Assembly: GCA_963850095.1 (NCBI GenBank)
Contig: CAWKJX010000005.1
Coordinates: forward strand, 186,001-250,000
Direction of reading: 5' to 3'
Origin: Bog-473 sp963850095
GTDB lineage: Bacteria; Actinomycetota; Acidimicrobiia; Acidimicrobiales; RAAP-2
DNA: 64,000 bases
The translations under genes and the position numbers were made by a program. Below the pieces are notes generated by a model. The model did not search any database, was not told the origin of the DNA, and was given only the letters and a program-made list of their open reading frames with translations. Position 1 is the stretch's first letter. Each line of letters starts with the position of its first letter. Below, piece after piece: positions 49,025 to 57,895 of this stretch.

Positions 49025-50044
49025 ATGCCGGCCGCCGTCTACGTGGGCGACGGGAGGATCGCCGTGGAGGAGGTCCCCTGCCCGGAGCCGGGACCCGACG
49101 AGGTCCTCGTCGAAATTGCGGCGTGCGGGATCTGCGGCTCCGACCTGCACATGGTCCTGGAGCGCTACGCCAGACCGGGAGCGATTCTCGGCCACGAATG
49201 GTCCGGGACGGTGGCGTCGGCGCCCAGTGGTTCCGGCTGGTCCGCCGGTGATCGAGTGGTCGACAAGCCCAGCCCGGGGTGCGGCTCCTGCCGGCCCTGC
49301 CGTCGCGGCCGTCCCTCGGTGTGCCTCAACCGGCCGTCCGCCGCCTACCTGGGCTACCGAGGGGCGTTCTGCCAGTACAAGACGGTGGGGTCCGACGGCC
49401 TGATCCGCATTCCCGATTCCCTTCCGACCAGGGTGGCCGCGTTGACCGAGCCGACAGCCATTGCGCTGCACGCCGTGCAGGTGGGCGGCGTGGCGTCCGA
49501 CGACCGGGTGCTCGTCACCGGAGCCGGGCCGGTCGGGCTGCTCATCATTGCGGTGTTGCGCGCGCAGGGGGTGTCCGACGTCACGGTGAGCGAGCCTTCA
49601 CCCGTCCGGCGCCAACGGGCGCTCGACGTCGGAGCGACCAAGGTGGTCACGCCGGACACGCTGGTCGAGCCACCGCTGGGTGCCCCGGCGGCGGAGCCCT
49701 ATGCGGTCATTTTCGAGTGCTCGGGACAGGCCAGTGCCGTGGAGGCCGCCCTGGGCCAGCTGGACTATGCGGGCACCCTGGTGATCGTCGGTACCGGGTT
49801 CACGCCGCCCCGGTTCAACCAGAACCGCTTGATCATCTTCGAGCTCGAGATCGTCGGCGCCTACAACTACAACGACGACGGCTTCCAGCCGGCGGTGGAC
49901 CTGCTCGACCGCGGGAAGCTGCCTCTCGACGCATTGATTGAGCCCGACGACATAGCACTGAGTGAGGTGATGGAGACGATGGAACGGCTCTCCCGGGGCG
50001 AGATCCCCAGCAAGGTGATGGTGCGACCGGTGATGTTCTCATGA
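49025..50044 (+). CDS. Zinc-dependent medium-chain dehydrogenase
   Basis: 339 residues from the ATG at 49025; an in-frame GTG five codons upstream is an alternative. The catalytic zinc site appears as C-G-I-C-G-S-D-L-H-M with the His-Glu of ILGHEWSGTV, and a structural zinc lobe as GCGSCRPCRRGRPSVC. Coenzyme loop: VTGAGPVGLLIIAVLRAQGV. The sequence is of the threonine/sorbitol/L-idonate dehydrogenase type; substrate unknown. Its stop overlaps the ATG of the VOC gene (ATGA), so the two are translationally coupled. Confidence 0.88.
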   Translation: MPAAVYVGDGRIAVEEVPCPEPGPDEVLVEIAACGICGSDLHMVLERYARPGAILGHEWSGTVASAPSGSGWSAGDRVVDKPSPGCGSCRPCRRGRPSVCLNRPSAAYLGYRGAFCQYKTVGSDGLIRIPDSLPTRVAALTEPTAIALHAVQVGGVASDDRVLVTGAGPVGLLIIAVLRAQGVSDVTVSEPSPVRRQRALDVGATKVVTPDTLVEPPLGAPAAEPYAVIFECSGQASAVEAALGQLDYAGTLVIVGTGFTPPRFNQNRLIIFELEIVGAYNYNDDGFQPAVDLLDRGKLPLDALIEPDDIALSEVMETMERLSRGEIPSKVMVRPVMFS

Positions 50045-50499
50045 AGGCGACCTCATTGGCCCCCCGCATCAACCACGTGGCCATCAGTGTGGACGCCGAC
50101 GTCCTCGACGACGCGGGCCGGGCCGCGCTCCTCGACTTCTACTCCGAGGTCTTCGGTTGGACCGAGGGCGACAACAGCACGGAGACGGGTAATCCCCTCA
50201 TCCTCCTCACCGGCTCCTGGCGGCAGTTCCTCTACCTGCTGCCGGCGAAGGACGAGTACATGGTCACCCCGAACATGGACCACTTCGGGATGGAGGTGTC
50301 CTCCAAGGAGGAGTTGCTCGAGATACTCGACCGGGTCAAGGTGTACCAGGGCAAGGACGACCGCGTCGCCGTCACCGACGTCGGGACCATGGTGACCCAG
50401 CACAACGACGGCCAGCACACCCTCACCAACGTCTACATCAAATTCTTGATCCCGCTGTGGATAGAGCTCCAGCACATTGAGGGACGCCCGGCGGACTGA
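50041..50499 (+). CDS. VOC family protein coupled to the dehydrogenase
   Basis: 152 residues, start overlapping the dehydrogenase stop. One VOC module pair: PRINHVAISVDADVLDDAGR (first His), FYSEVFGWTEGDNSTETGN, MDHFGMEVSSKEELLEILDR (second His) and W-I-E-L-Q-H (late Glu). The H/H/E metal site is intact. Such dehydrogenase-VOC pairs are found in catabolic actinobacteria; no substrate is inferred. Confidence 0.83.
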   Translation: MKATSLAPRINHVAISVDADVLDDAGRAALLDFYSEVFGWTEGDNSTETGNPLILLTGSWRQFLYLLPAKDEYMVTPNMDHFGMEVSSKEELLEILDRVKVYQGKDDRVAVTDVGTMVTQHNDGQHTLTNVYIKFLIPLWIELQHIEGRPAD

Positions 50500-50566
50500 C
50501 CGGTCGGCACCCGGCTCATCGGCCCATCGGCCTGCGCTCTCCAGAGCCGACGAGGGCTGGCGACGG

Positions 50567-51664
50567 ATGGGGCCATTTCGCAGGGCGCGGCCGCTCAACC
50601 ACGTGGACGGCGCGAGCTGGCGTGGGAAGGACGAGCGGCGCGTCGACCAGGAGGGAGAGTTCCTTTCCGTGCCCGTCCCTCTCAGCTTGCTGTGGCTGGT
50701 GCTGGGGGTGCTCACGGTGCTGGAAGCGGTCAGCGATCTTTTCAACGTCGCGGGACCGCACTGGCTTTACGACAACTGGGTCCACAACGCAATCCTGGCC
50801 GTCTGTGCGGCCCTCGTCCTGGGTCGTGCCGTTTTCGAGCCGATGGCCCGACGGGCCTGGATGGCCTTCGGAACAGCGCTCTTTCTTTGGTTCGTCGGAA
50901 GCGCCGCGTGGACCATCGTCTACGCCGGCCAACCCGATGCCCCGTATCCGACGTTCGCCGACATTTTCTGGTTGGCCTGGTACCCGCTGGTCGCGGTCGG
51001 CATGTTCTATCTGATCCGAGTCCGCATTCCGCAGTTCGAGCTCCATCGTTGGATGGATGGGATTGCCGTCACCCTGCTGGTGCTGGCGGCCGGGTTCGCC
51101 CTCGTGGTCCAACCGGCCGCAGAGCACAAGGCGGTGGGCCTGCTCGCCACATTCGTCGCCTTCGTCTACCCCGTTCTCGACGTATTGCTGATCGGAGCTG
51201 TTCTGGGCGTCTATGGGCTTCTCGGCTGGCGACCCGACACCATGTGGATTTTGATCGGCCTGGCCGTGGTCAGCACGTCGGTGGCCGACGCCGTCTTCGC
51301 CGTGCAGGAGGCCGGGGCCCGGGCCGTCGTCAACGGAAACCGCTACGACTTCGTCTGGACGGCGGGCGCGGTCCTGATCACCCTCGCCGCCTGGGCTCGG
51401 GCGCCGAAGGCGGAGGCGAACGCAGAGACCGTCATCGGGATGCGCGCGGTGGCGCTCGCACTCTTTGCGCAGGCCCTGGCCATCGGCATTCAGATCTATG
51501 CGGTCTTCCGAGAGGTCGGCAAGAGTGAGCGCATCGTGACCATCGTGGTGCTGGTGGTGGCGTCGGTCCAGATCATCCTGACCCGACCACGAAGGAGGGA
51601 CGACGGATCGCGGCCGTCCGAGGCGCCCCCGCCGGTCCAGCTCCAAGACCACCCCGAAGCGTGA
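50567..51664 (+). CDS. Multi-TM sensor-like membrane protein without output domain
   Basis: 365 residues, about nine TM helices. The phrases WLYDNWVHNAILAVCAALVL, YPTFADIFWLAWYPLVAVGM and RWMDGIAVTLLVLAAGFALV are like the integral-membrane N-terminal regions of actinobacterial GGDEF/EAL signalling proteins, but no GGDEF, EAL or kinase domain follows; the C-terminus is a short Arg/Pro-rich tail. The ATG at 50567 is used; the in-frame GTG at 50669 with GGAGGGAG upstream would give a better-defined first TM. Possibly a stand-alone transporter or a truncated receptor. Confidence 0.65.
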   Translation: MGPFRRARPLNHVDGASWRGKDERRVDQEGEFLSVPVPLSLLWLVLGVLTVLEAVSDLFNVAGPHWLYDNWVHNAILAVCAALVLGRAVFEPMARRAWMAFGTALFLWFVGSAAWTIVYAGQPDAPYPTFADIFWLAWYPLVAVGMFYLIRVRIPQFELHRWMDGIAVTLLVLAAGFALVVQPAAEHKAVGLLATFVAFVYPVLDVLLIGAVLGVYGLLGWRPDTMWILIGLAVVSTSVADAVFAVQEAGARAVVNGNRYDFVWTAGAVLITLAAWARAPKAEANAETVIGMRAVALALFAQALAIGIQIYAVFREVGKSERIVTIVVLVVASVQIILTRPRRRDDGSRPSEAPPPVQLQDHPEA

Positions 51665-51761
51665 CCCCGGGTGGTCAGATCCCGACGGTGCCCCGACCGC
51701 GCTCACCGTCGGCAGCGTCCGGTTCACTTCGTCGGCGGCCGCAACGATGCCGCCGCATCGA

Positions 51762-51995
51762 TCAGGGCGGAGCCACGTCGGCGGCGCCGTACCAGCGCCG
51801 CAACGCTATCCCGGACCAGATCAGCTCGACCACTCCGAACGGCCATGCCCCGGAGAGGAATCCGTAGGCGCTGGAAAGCAAGCATCCGAGGGCAAAGAGG
51901 AAGATGAACTCCCTGCCCCTCTTCTCCAAGGCGTACATGGCCATCATGAACGAGACGGCGCAGACCCCGTAGATGGTGATGCTGATGCTGGACAT
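51762..51995 (-). CDS. Small two/three-TM membrane protein, unknown
   Basis: 77 residues from the ATG at 51995: MSSISITIYGVCAVSFMMAM, then a cytoplasmic K-R-G-R loop, IFLFALGCLLSSAYGFLSGA and WPFGVVELIWSGIALRRWYG. Three short hydrophobic segments; no family recognised. Convergent with the membrane protein gene to the left (98-bp gap). Confidence 0.6.
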   Translation of the reverse strand: MSSISITIYGVCAVSFMMAMYALEKRGREFIFLFALGCLLSSAYGFLSGAWPFGVVELIWSGIALRRWYGAADVAPP

Positions 51996-52261
51996 CCACC
52001 CATTCAAGCGGGCGGGGTACTGTCCCAGAAACCGACCACACCGGCACCCACCTCCTCGAGCAGGTGCCCGAACAGCCGAACCTGCAGCGCGAGGTCCGTG
52101 GGTATTCCGAGCAGTCGGAGGTGAATGTCGAGGGCTCGCACCAGGGGCTTCGACGTGACCCGCCGCCCACCGCATGGGGCGGGAGGGGATGGCCGGCGAT
52201 CGACCGACGCCGACGGGCCCCGGCGTCAGGGCAGTTGGAGGAGGTGCCATCGTATGGCTGG

Positions 52262-52267
52262 TAGAAT
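52262..52267 (+). promoter_or_regulatory. -10 element of a leaderless MarR-type transcript
   Basis: TAGAAT, a close match to TAnnnT, ends 6 bp before the GTG at 52274 in an A/T-rich patch (TAGAATATTTAC) that stands out from the GC-rich DNA. There is no Shine-Dalgarno before the GTG. The transcript probably begins at or next to the start codon, as in many actinobacterial genes. Confidence 0.6.
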
Positions 52268-52273
52268 ATTTAC

Positions 52274-52777
52274 GTGCTGAAAGCAACTATTGGGACGGAC
52301 GCCGAACCAGGCCCGGCGACTCGTCACGTCGACCGGTTCGACGAGGCGTTGCAGACCGTGGCGCGGTCGATCACCCAGGTCCGGCTGCACGAGCGGCTGC
52401 TGCGCTTGGCGGGGGTCCGGCTCGACCGGGCCGGGGCCACCCTTCTTTTCAAGCTTTCCGCCAAAGGCGACTCACTCCGTGTGACCGACCTGGCCGAAAT
52501 ACTCGGGGTCGACACCCCCACGGTGACCCGTAAGGTCCAGCAGCTCGAGCGCAGCGGAATGGTCGTCCGCCAGACCGACCCCGACGACCGCCGCGCCTCG
52601 AGGATCCGCCTCACGCCGGCCGGCCGCCGGACCATCGAACGGGTGCGGCGGGCTCGTCGGGCCTGGCTCGAGCAGCTCCTGCGCAATTGGGACGACGACG
52701 ATCTGTCCGCTCTGGGCGCCCTGCTCAGTCGATTTGCGGAGGACCTCGAAGGAGACCTGGACGACGCCCGTGACTGA
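52274..52777 (+). CDS. MarR-family transcriptional regulator
   Basis: 167 residues from a GTG. Winged-helix region: RVTDLAEILGVDTPTVTRKV (recognition helix) followed by Q-Q-L-E-R-S-G-M-V-V-R-Q-T-D-P-D-D-R-R, the MarR signature including the D-x-R wing. The C-terminal helices (R-R-A-R-R-A-W-L-E-Q-L-L) form the dimerisation part. It overlaps the downstream MFS gene by 8 bp, an arrangement typical for a regulator controlling its own efflux operon. Ligand unknown. Confidence 0.9.
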   Translation: MLKATIGTDAEPGPATRHVDRFDEALQTVARSITQVRLHERLLRLAGVRLDRAGATLLFKLSAKGDSLRVTDLAEILGVDTPTVTRKVQQLERSGMVVRQTDPDDRRASRIRLTPAGRRTIERVRRARRAWLEQLLRNWDDDDLSALGALLSRFAEDLEGDLDDARD

Positions 52778-54413
52778 CCTGGCGACGGCCCCGGTCGACG
52801 AAGAGGCTGCCGGTGCCGAGCACCGCCGGATCCTCGTGATCCTCGGCGCACTCATGATGGGGATGGCCCTGGCTGCCCTGGACCAGACCATTGTGGCGAC
52901 GGCACTGCCGACCATCGCCGGGGATCTGCACGGGCTGAACCACCTGTCGTGGGTGGTGACGGCCTACCTCCTGACCACGTGCATCTCCACACCGCTGTGG
53001 GGCAAGTTGGGCGACCTCTACGGCCGCAAGTCGCTGTTCCAGCTGGCCATCGTCATCTTCCTCGTCGGCTCGGTGCTCTCGGGGCTGTCCCAGTCCATGG
53101 CCGAACTCATCGCGTTCCGGGCGATCCAGGGGATCGGGGCCGGCGGGCTGATGGTCGGGGCCCAGGCCATCATGGGCGACGTCGTGTCGGCCCGGCAGCG
53201 GGGCAAGTACATGGGCTACTTCGGTGTCGTCTTCGGCGTCACCAACGTGGCAGGTCCGCTGCTCGGCGGCTTCTTCACCGAGCACCTGTCCTGGCGCTGG
53301 ATCTTCTACATCAACCTGCCGCTCGGCATCGCCGCCCTGTTCGTGGTGGCCGCGGTGCTCCACCTCCCGGTCAAGCGGGTGCCGCACAAGATCGACTGGG
53401 CCGGAACCGCCTTCCTCTCCGTCGGCGTCACCTGCATCATTTTGCTCACCACCTGGGCCGGGTCCGAATATGCCTGGGGTTCCCCCGTCATCATCGGCAC
53501 CGGGCTGGTGGCCGTGGCGTCGCTCGTCATCTTCTGCTTCATCGAGACCAAGGCCACCGAGCCGATCATTCCGCTCTGGCTCTTCAAGAACCGGACCTTT
53601 ACCGCCACCTCGGCGGTCGGGTTCATCATCGGCTTCTCCATGTTCGGGGCCATCATCTACCTGCCCCTGTATCTCCAGATCGTCCACGGGGCCTCGCCGA
53701 CCCTGTCGGGCCTGGAGCTGCTGCCGATGATCTGCGGGATGCTGATCACCTTCATCTCGAGCGGGCGCCTCGTGACCCGCACCGGTCGCTACAAGGTGTT
53801 CCCGATCGTCGGCATGGGCGTCCTCTCCCTGGGCCTGCTCTCGCTGACCCGGCTGGGGCCGCACACCCCCTACGGGGAGGTGGCGGTGTTCATGTTCATC
53901 ACCGGGCTGGGCATAGGCCTGTGCATGCAGGTACTCGTCGTCGCCGTGCAGAACGCGGTGCCGTACTCCGCGCTGGGAGTGGCGACGGCAACCGCGACGT
54001 TCTTCCGTACCATCGGAGGCGCCTTCGGAGTGGCTGTCCTCGGTGCCGTCTTCGCCAACCGCCTGGTCTCAGAACTCAAACTGCATGCCACGGCGGCCGA
54101 GCTGAAGCTGGTCAGCGGTACGAACGTGACGGCCAACCCTTCCCAGATCGACCATCTTCCCGCCGCCCAGCGCACCTTTGTCGTCGGTGCCTTCAGTCAT
54201 TCGGTCGAGACGGCCTTCTTCGTCGCCGTGCCCTTCGTCGTCCTCGGATTCGTTCTGAGCTGGCTCATAAAGGAGATCCCTCTGCGCACGACGACATTCG
54301 TCGCCACTCGTCGGCCCGATGGTCAAGAGCCGAACGGTCGCGAGGTGGACGGGGATGTCGACGAGTCGCAAGAGCCGACGCCGGTGGTCAGCCCCGGCTG
54401 GGAGGCCCTGTAG
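52770..54413 (+). CDS. MFS transporter, DHA2 (14-TM) drug:H+ antiporter type
   Basis: 547 residues from the GTG at 52770, about 14 TM segments. TM1 with D-Q-T-I-V-A-T-A-L-P-T-I-A-G-D-L, motif A as GKLGDLYGRKSLFQLAIVIF, motif C around VVFGVTNVAGPLLGGFF and the TM4-5 RWIFYINLPLGIAAL are DHA2 hallmarks, as in actinobacterial multidrug exporters. It follows the MarR-family gene with an 8-bp overlap, so the operon is an inducible efflux unit. It is the second DHA2 pump in the window; the one at 15.4 kb is TetR-controlled. A convergent methyltransferase ends 9 bp beyond. Confidence 0.9.
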   Translation: MTDLATAPVDEEAAGAEHRRILVILGALMMGMALAALDQTIVATALPTIAGDLHGLNHLSWVVTAYLLTTCISTPLWGKLGDLYGRKSLFQLAIVIFLVGSVLSGLSQSMAELIAFRAIQGIGAGGLMVGAQAIMGDVVSARQRGKYMGYFGVVFGVTNVAGPLLGGFFTEHLSWRWIFYINLPLGIAALFVVAAVLHLPVKRVPHKIDWAGTAFLSVGVTCIILLTTWAGSEYAWGSPVIIGTGLVAVASLVIFCFIETKATEPIIPLWLFKNRTFTATSAVGFIIGFSMFGAIIYLPLYLQIVHGASPTLSGLELLPMICGMLITFISSGRLVTRTGRYKVFPIVGMGVLSLGLLSLTRLGPHTPYGEVAVFMFITGLGIGLCMQVLVVAVQNAVPYSALGVATATATFFRTIGGAFGVAVLGAVFANRLVSELKLHATAAELKLVSGTNVTANPSQIDHLPAAQRTFVVGAFSHSVETAFFVAVPFVVLGFVLSWLIKEIPLRTTTFVATRRPDGQEPNGREVDGDVDESQEPTPVVSPGWEAL

Positions 54414-54422
54414 AAAGGTCGC

Positions 54423-55178
54423 CTACCGCTTGGTCGCCACGATCCGACTGAAGGCGAGGTTCTTGCCCCGATCGATCCGGAGCATGGCCACTTCATCGGT
54501 CGCCGCCTTCTCACCGGCCTGGGGACGTTTGGCCTCTCCGAAGCTCAGCCAGTCTCTCCATCCGTCTACGACGGAATCAGCCACATCGACGTGGACTTTG
54601 CCGGTCTTCTCCCAATGTGCTCGCCACCATTCGGGGCTGTGGAACGAGCAGAAGTCCCAGGCCCAGAACGGGGCGAGTTCCTCGGGGATCTTCGCCCCGA
54701 TTTCAGAGACCAAACCCGGCGCCACCATGGCGATCCGGCCTCCTTCTTTGAGGAAGTGCGCCATGTAGCCCAGATACAGGTCGTCGGTGCCGAAGTAGTG
54801 GTAGGCGTCCACGCTGACAATGGCATCGAAGAAGCCGCCGGCAAACGGAAGTGCGTGCGCCTCGGCGTGGATCGGGACGACCAAGCTCTCGACACCGGCG
54901 GCGCAGACACGTTCCTGATTTGCCGATGCGTCGATCCACAGATCGGTGGCCCAAACCTGAGCACCGAACTCCTTGGCGAGAAAGATCGATGTCAAGGCGG
55001 TGCCACAACCAAGGTCGAGCACGCGCATACCAGGGTCGATCTGAATGACCTCGGTGAGGGCCTCGATCAACCACAGGGCGTTGGGCCCCATTTGGTTGTC
55101 GATCACCCACTTCGGGTCGTATTTGTTCGAACGCGGATAGCGCGGATGGTGAAGCGGATTGTCGTTCGTAGTGGTCAC
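54423..55178 (-). CDS. Class I SAM-dependent methyltransferase
   Basis: 251 residues from a GTG at 55178 (AAGGAGCC upstream). Motif I VLDLGCGTALTSIFLAKEFG, strand-2 acid in VWATDLWIDASANQERV, motif IV GGFFDAIVSVDAYHYFGTDD and the G-G-R-I-A-M-V-A-P-G strand. The T-D-L-W-I and Y-H-Y-F-G phrases place it in a group of actinobacterial methyltransferases of unknown substrate. It stands alone; divergent from a DUF998 gene. Confidence 0.85.
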   Translation of the reverse strand: MTTTNDNPLHHPRYPRSNKYDPKWVIDNQMGPNALWLIEALTEVIQIDPGMRVLDLGCGTALTSIFLAKEFGAQVWATDLWIDASANQERVCAAGVESLVVPIHAEAHALPFAGGFFDAIVSVDAYHYFGTDDLYLGYMAHFLKEGGRIAMVAPGLVSEIGAKIPEELAPFWAWDFCSFHSPEWWRAHWEKTGKVHVDVADSVVDGWRDWLSFGEAKRPQAGEKAATDEVAMLRIDRGKNLAFSRIVATKR

Positions 55179-55361
55179 TGCCTGCGGGCTCCTTGAAGCG
55201 GTACTGGTGCGCGAGAGACGAATGAGTCGGACGATCGACGCATTCGCTTGTCTTGTTCGTCCCGAGCGGGACTCAGGCCGTGTGCACCGCCCGCATACGC
55301 AGCTCCAAGGAGTAGATCAGCTCACGAACATGGTAGCCGTGGAAGCACATAGGATCCGACG

Positions 55362-55955
55362 GTGAAGGCGATCCCCTGGTGGGCGGTAGCGGCGGCCGTT
55401 TCGGGACCGGTGCTTCTCATCGGCGGTTTCTTCATCGCCACGGCACTTCAGCCGGCTTCCTACAGCCCGGTGCGCGACACCATCAGCGAACTTGCCGCGC
55501 AGGGAGCGACCGACTGGTGGTTGATGACGTCAGCTCTCGTCGCTTTGGGCTTGTGCTATCTGCTCGCCGCGCTCGGATTGCGGCCCGCCGGACATGTTGG
55601 CCGCGTCCTGCTCGGTGGCGGCGGCGTGGCGGTGCTGTCGATCGCGCTGTTCCGCCAGCCCTACCGTGGCTACTCGCTCCCGCACGAGCTCGCCGTCCTA
55701 GCGGCGGCGCTCACCTGCTGCACGTGGCCGGCCTTCGCCTGGCACAGGGGATATCCGGCGCGATTGCTGACCCCGGCTCCGAGCATTGCGGCGGCGGGCG
55801 TCTCGCTCGGGCTGGCGGGCTGGTATGCGCTCGAAAGCCGCCACGGCGCCCTGCTGGGGGTCGCCGAGCGCTGCGCGGCCGCCGCGCCTCCTCTGTGGAT
55901 CCTTGCCGTCGTTGTCACGACCCGGCACACCCTCGCACGGACGTGCGACCCGTGA
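55362..55955 (+). CDS. DUF998 family membrane protein
   Basis: 197 residues from a GTG at 55362, about six TM helices. DUF998 features: PASYSPVRDTISELAAQGA in the first loop, then the WWLMTSALVALGLCYLLAAL helix and R-Q-P-Y-R-G-Y-S-L-P-H-E in the central loop (histidine and acidic residues). Role unknown; homologues often sit alone. The GTG has little RBS. Confidence 0.82.
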   Translation: MKAIPWWAVAAAVSGPVLLIGGFFIATALQPASYSPVRDTISELAAQGATDWWLMTSALVALGLCYLLAALGLRPAGHVGRVLLGGGGVAVLSIALFRQPYRGYSLPHELAVLAAALTCCTWPAFAWHRGYPARLLTPAPSIAAAGVSLGLAGWYALESRHGALLGVAERCAAAAPPLWILAVVVTTRHTLARTCDP

Positions 55956-56029
55956 CGACCTGAGAGAACGCGAATATGCCGGGTGAGCCACCCGCATTCG
56001 CACGAGACAGTCTCGAGGGTCTGGACCGG

Positions 56030-57154
56030 CTAGGGCGCCGTCACCAGCGGGATGCTCGTGGCGGCTGCAGCCGTGCCCGTCGGTCCTGGCGGATGCTCAT
56101 GGGCTCGCACCACGGGTTGGCCGACCGCCTTCATGTCGGCCACGACGTACTCGAGGAGCGCAGTGCCATGGGGAGATGCCACCACCACGTCGTGGCTCAA
56201 CGCAGTGGCGTTGCGGAGGCATTGCAGTCGGAGGACGTCCCCGGCGGCCTGGTTGTTGGGAAAGATCCCCGAGTAGGACAGCCTGAGCTCCTCGAGTGAT
56301 TCGCTCACGTGGGCCGACTCGGGCTGGTCGAGCGGGAGGTCCACGTAGAGGGCGTCGACGCCTTCAGAGAACAGGCGGGAGCGCTCTGCGACGACCCGGC
56401 CCGTCAGGTCGTCACCGGCCCGGCTCACGGTCAGCACGGCGACGTTGTCACCGGGCCGGGTCTCGACGTGGAGCTGCGAACTCGGGGGCAGATCGGTTCG
56501 CACCGGGGCGTCGGCCAGCTGGGCCCGAAAGTCACAGATCTCTATGGTGTCCTGCACGATCGACCGATGGCGGGTCGGCGCAAACAACAGCCGTTCTCTT
56601 CCCGGTCGTAGGCGGAGGAAGAACAGGGCAGCCGACTGCCGGCCGGAACCCGGTGCCGACACGCTGTTGTCGACTGACTCGGGTATGAAGCCGAGCATGA
56701 AACCCGTCTCGTGTCCGCCGAGGTCGAGCAGGGCCTGCTGGCTGTAGGGGTGGGCGGCGGTGGCTTCGCTGTACATGCCGACGAGTCCGCGCGCCCTCGC
56801 CCAATCGATGAGATACCGCTTGACGGTCGTGAAGATGTGCCGCCCCCGGGCTGGTGGCAACGTCAGTGCTTGGCCGGCGTGACCGACCACGTCCTGGGGG
56901 GCAGTGAGCGAGAGTCCGGAATGGCACAGCAAGTCGCCGTCACTCGTCTCGGCGATGGCAGAGATCAGTAGGCCGGCCGAGATACGGCGCGCCACCTCTT
57001 CGGCGTCGTAGGCCCAAAGAACGGGATACGTCTCGCCATAGACGGCCCGGACGGCATCGCCGAGGCGGGCCGATTCAGCGGCACCGAGCATGCGTATACG
57101 GACGTCACCCACCCAGACGGGTTCGGGTGTCGGGGCATCAGCGGTCGGCGCCAT
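56030..57154 (-). CDS. GNAT-type N-acetyltransferase-like protein with extra C-terminal domain
   Basis: 374 residues from the ATG at 57154. The N-terminal about 180 residues resemble GNAT: V-W-V-G-D-V-R-I-R-M-L, then LTLPPARGRHIFTTVKRYLI (the R/Q-G-x-G/A-type acetyl-CoA loop is degenerate here) and ARGLVGMYSEATAAHPYSQQ. The C-terminal about 190 residues, from LLFAPTRHRSIVQDTIEICD, include DLTGRVVAERSRLFSEGVDA and LEELRLSYSGIFPNNQAAGD and are not assigned; they could be a second, degenerate acyltransferase half. Role unknown. Confidence 0.65.
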   Translation of the reverse strand: MAPTADAPTPEPVWVGDVRIRMLGAAESARLGDAVRAVYGETYPVLWAYDAEEVARRISAGLLISAIAETSDGDLLCHSGLSLTAPQDVVGHAGQALTLPPARGRHIFTTVKRYLIDWARARGLVGMYSEATAAHPYSQQALLDLGGHETGFMLGFIPESVDNSVSAPGSGRQSAALFFLRLRPGRERLLFAPTRHRSIVQDTIEICDFRAQLADAPVRTDLPPSSQLHVETRPGDNVAVLTVSRAGDDLTGRVVAERSRLFSEGVDALYVDLPLDQPESAHVSESLEELRLSYSGIFPNNQAAGDVLRLQCLRNATALSHDVVVASPHGTALLEYVVADMKAVGQPVVRAHEHPPGPTGTAAAATSIPLVTAP

Positions 57155-57257
57155 GGACTCATCGTAGGCAGGCCCGTTCGCCGAAGCTCGAAGGGCAGCG
57201 GGGCACACATACGGCTCCGCAGATGCTTGCGGTCCGGTCGGCGCACGCCGGGAGGCG

Positions 57258-57617
57258 TTATTCGAGTTCCTTCCAGTGCTCCCGTCCGAAGAGTCGACCC
57301 CACCGAGCGGTGAGGGACGGACCTTCGTCGTGAGCGGTGTCCGGATGCAGGACCAGAGGCCCCCTCGGAGCAGGAAGGGAGTCCACCTCGTCGTCTGAGA
57401 TCGTGCACCGGACGGCTGCCGTGGTGATGTCCTCGATTTGGTCGCGGTCGACGAACCGCAGACCGTGGTGGTGCGACTTGACGGCGATGCCGTCGAAAAG
57501 ATCGAGCTCCGGAATTTGGAGCACATGCTCTACCTGGCCGAACTCGGTGCCCGAAGAGGTCAGGACCGGAGTCCCGACCTCGAGCGCCTCATACGAAATG
57601 CGCCGTCCCTCATCCAC
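57258..57617 (-). CDS. PRC-barrel-like protein
   Basis: 119 residues from a GTG at 57617, with AAGGAGGACCCC just before it. Beta-rich sequence R-R-I-S-Y-E-A-L-E-V-G-T-P-V-L-T-S-S-G-T-E-F-G and FDGIAVKSHHHGLRFVDRDQIEDITT matches the PRC-barrel pattern (x-G-x-V-x-D/E-x-x-G, hydrophobic strand, D-x-x-x-I). The second half is Pro/His/Trp-rich. Such proteins are small adaptor- or stress-related proteins. Confidence 0.65.
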   Translation of the reverse strand: MDEGRRISYEALEVGTPVLTSSGTEFGQVEHVLQIPELDLFDGIAVKSHHHGLRFVDRDQIEDITTAAVRCTISDDEVDSLPAPRGPLVLHPDTAHDEGPSLTARWGRLFGREHWKELE

Positions 57618-57895
57618 GGGGTCCTCCTTGTCCACATGGAGGAATGTAGCGGTCTCCAAATGCGGGATTGGTCGAAAGGCTTGCAGCTGCCAAAATCGCG
57701 CTGCGGGCCGTGGTCCCAAGGCTCGAATCGGTCCAGCGGAAAGAACCCGGTGGGCTCTCCTTCGTGTCCGCTCCTTCGGGGAGAATGGCCGATTACGTTG
57801 TTGGCGCTACGCCGCAGGTCCGACGGTGCCTACTGAGAAGTCTCGAAACCTCGACCGCCCCTCATCACTCCGCCCGCGGGAAGAAGGGAAAAGCC

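Noticed and set aside
46225..49251. A 1008-codon open frame on the plus strand opposite the DUF885 gene
   Set aside because: Composition is Gly/Ala/Val/Arg-rich without domain motifs, and the minus strand carries a clear DUF885 gene there. It is an antisense shadow.
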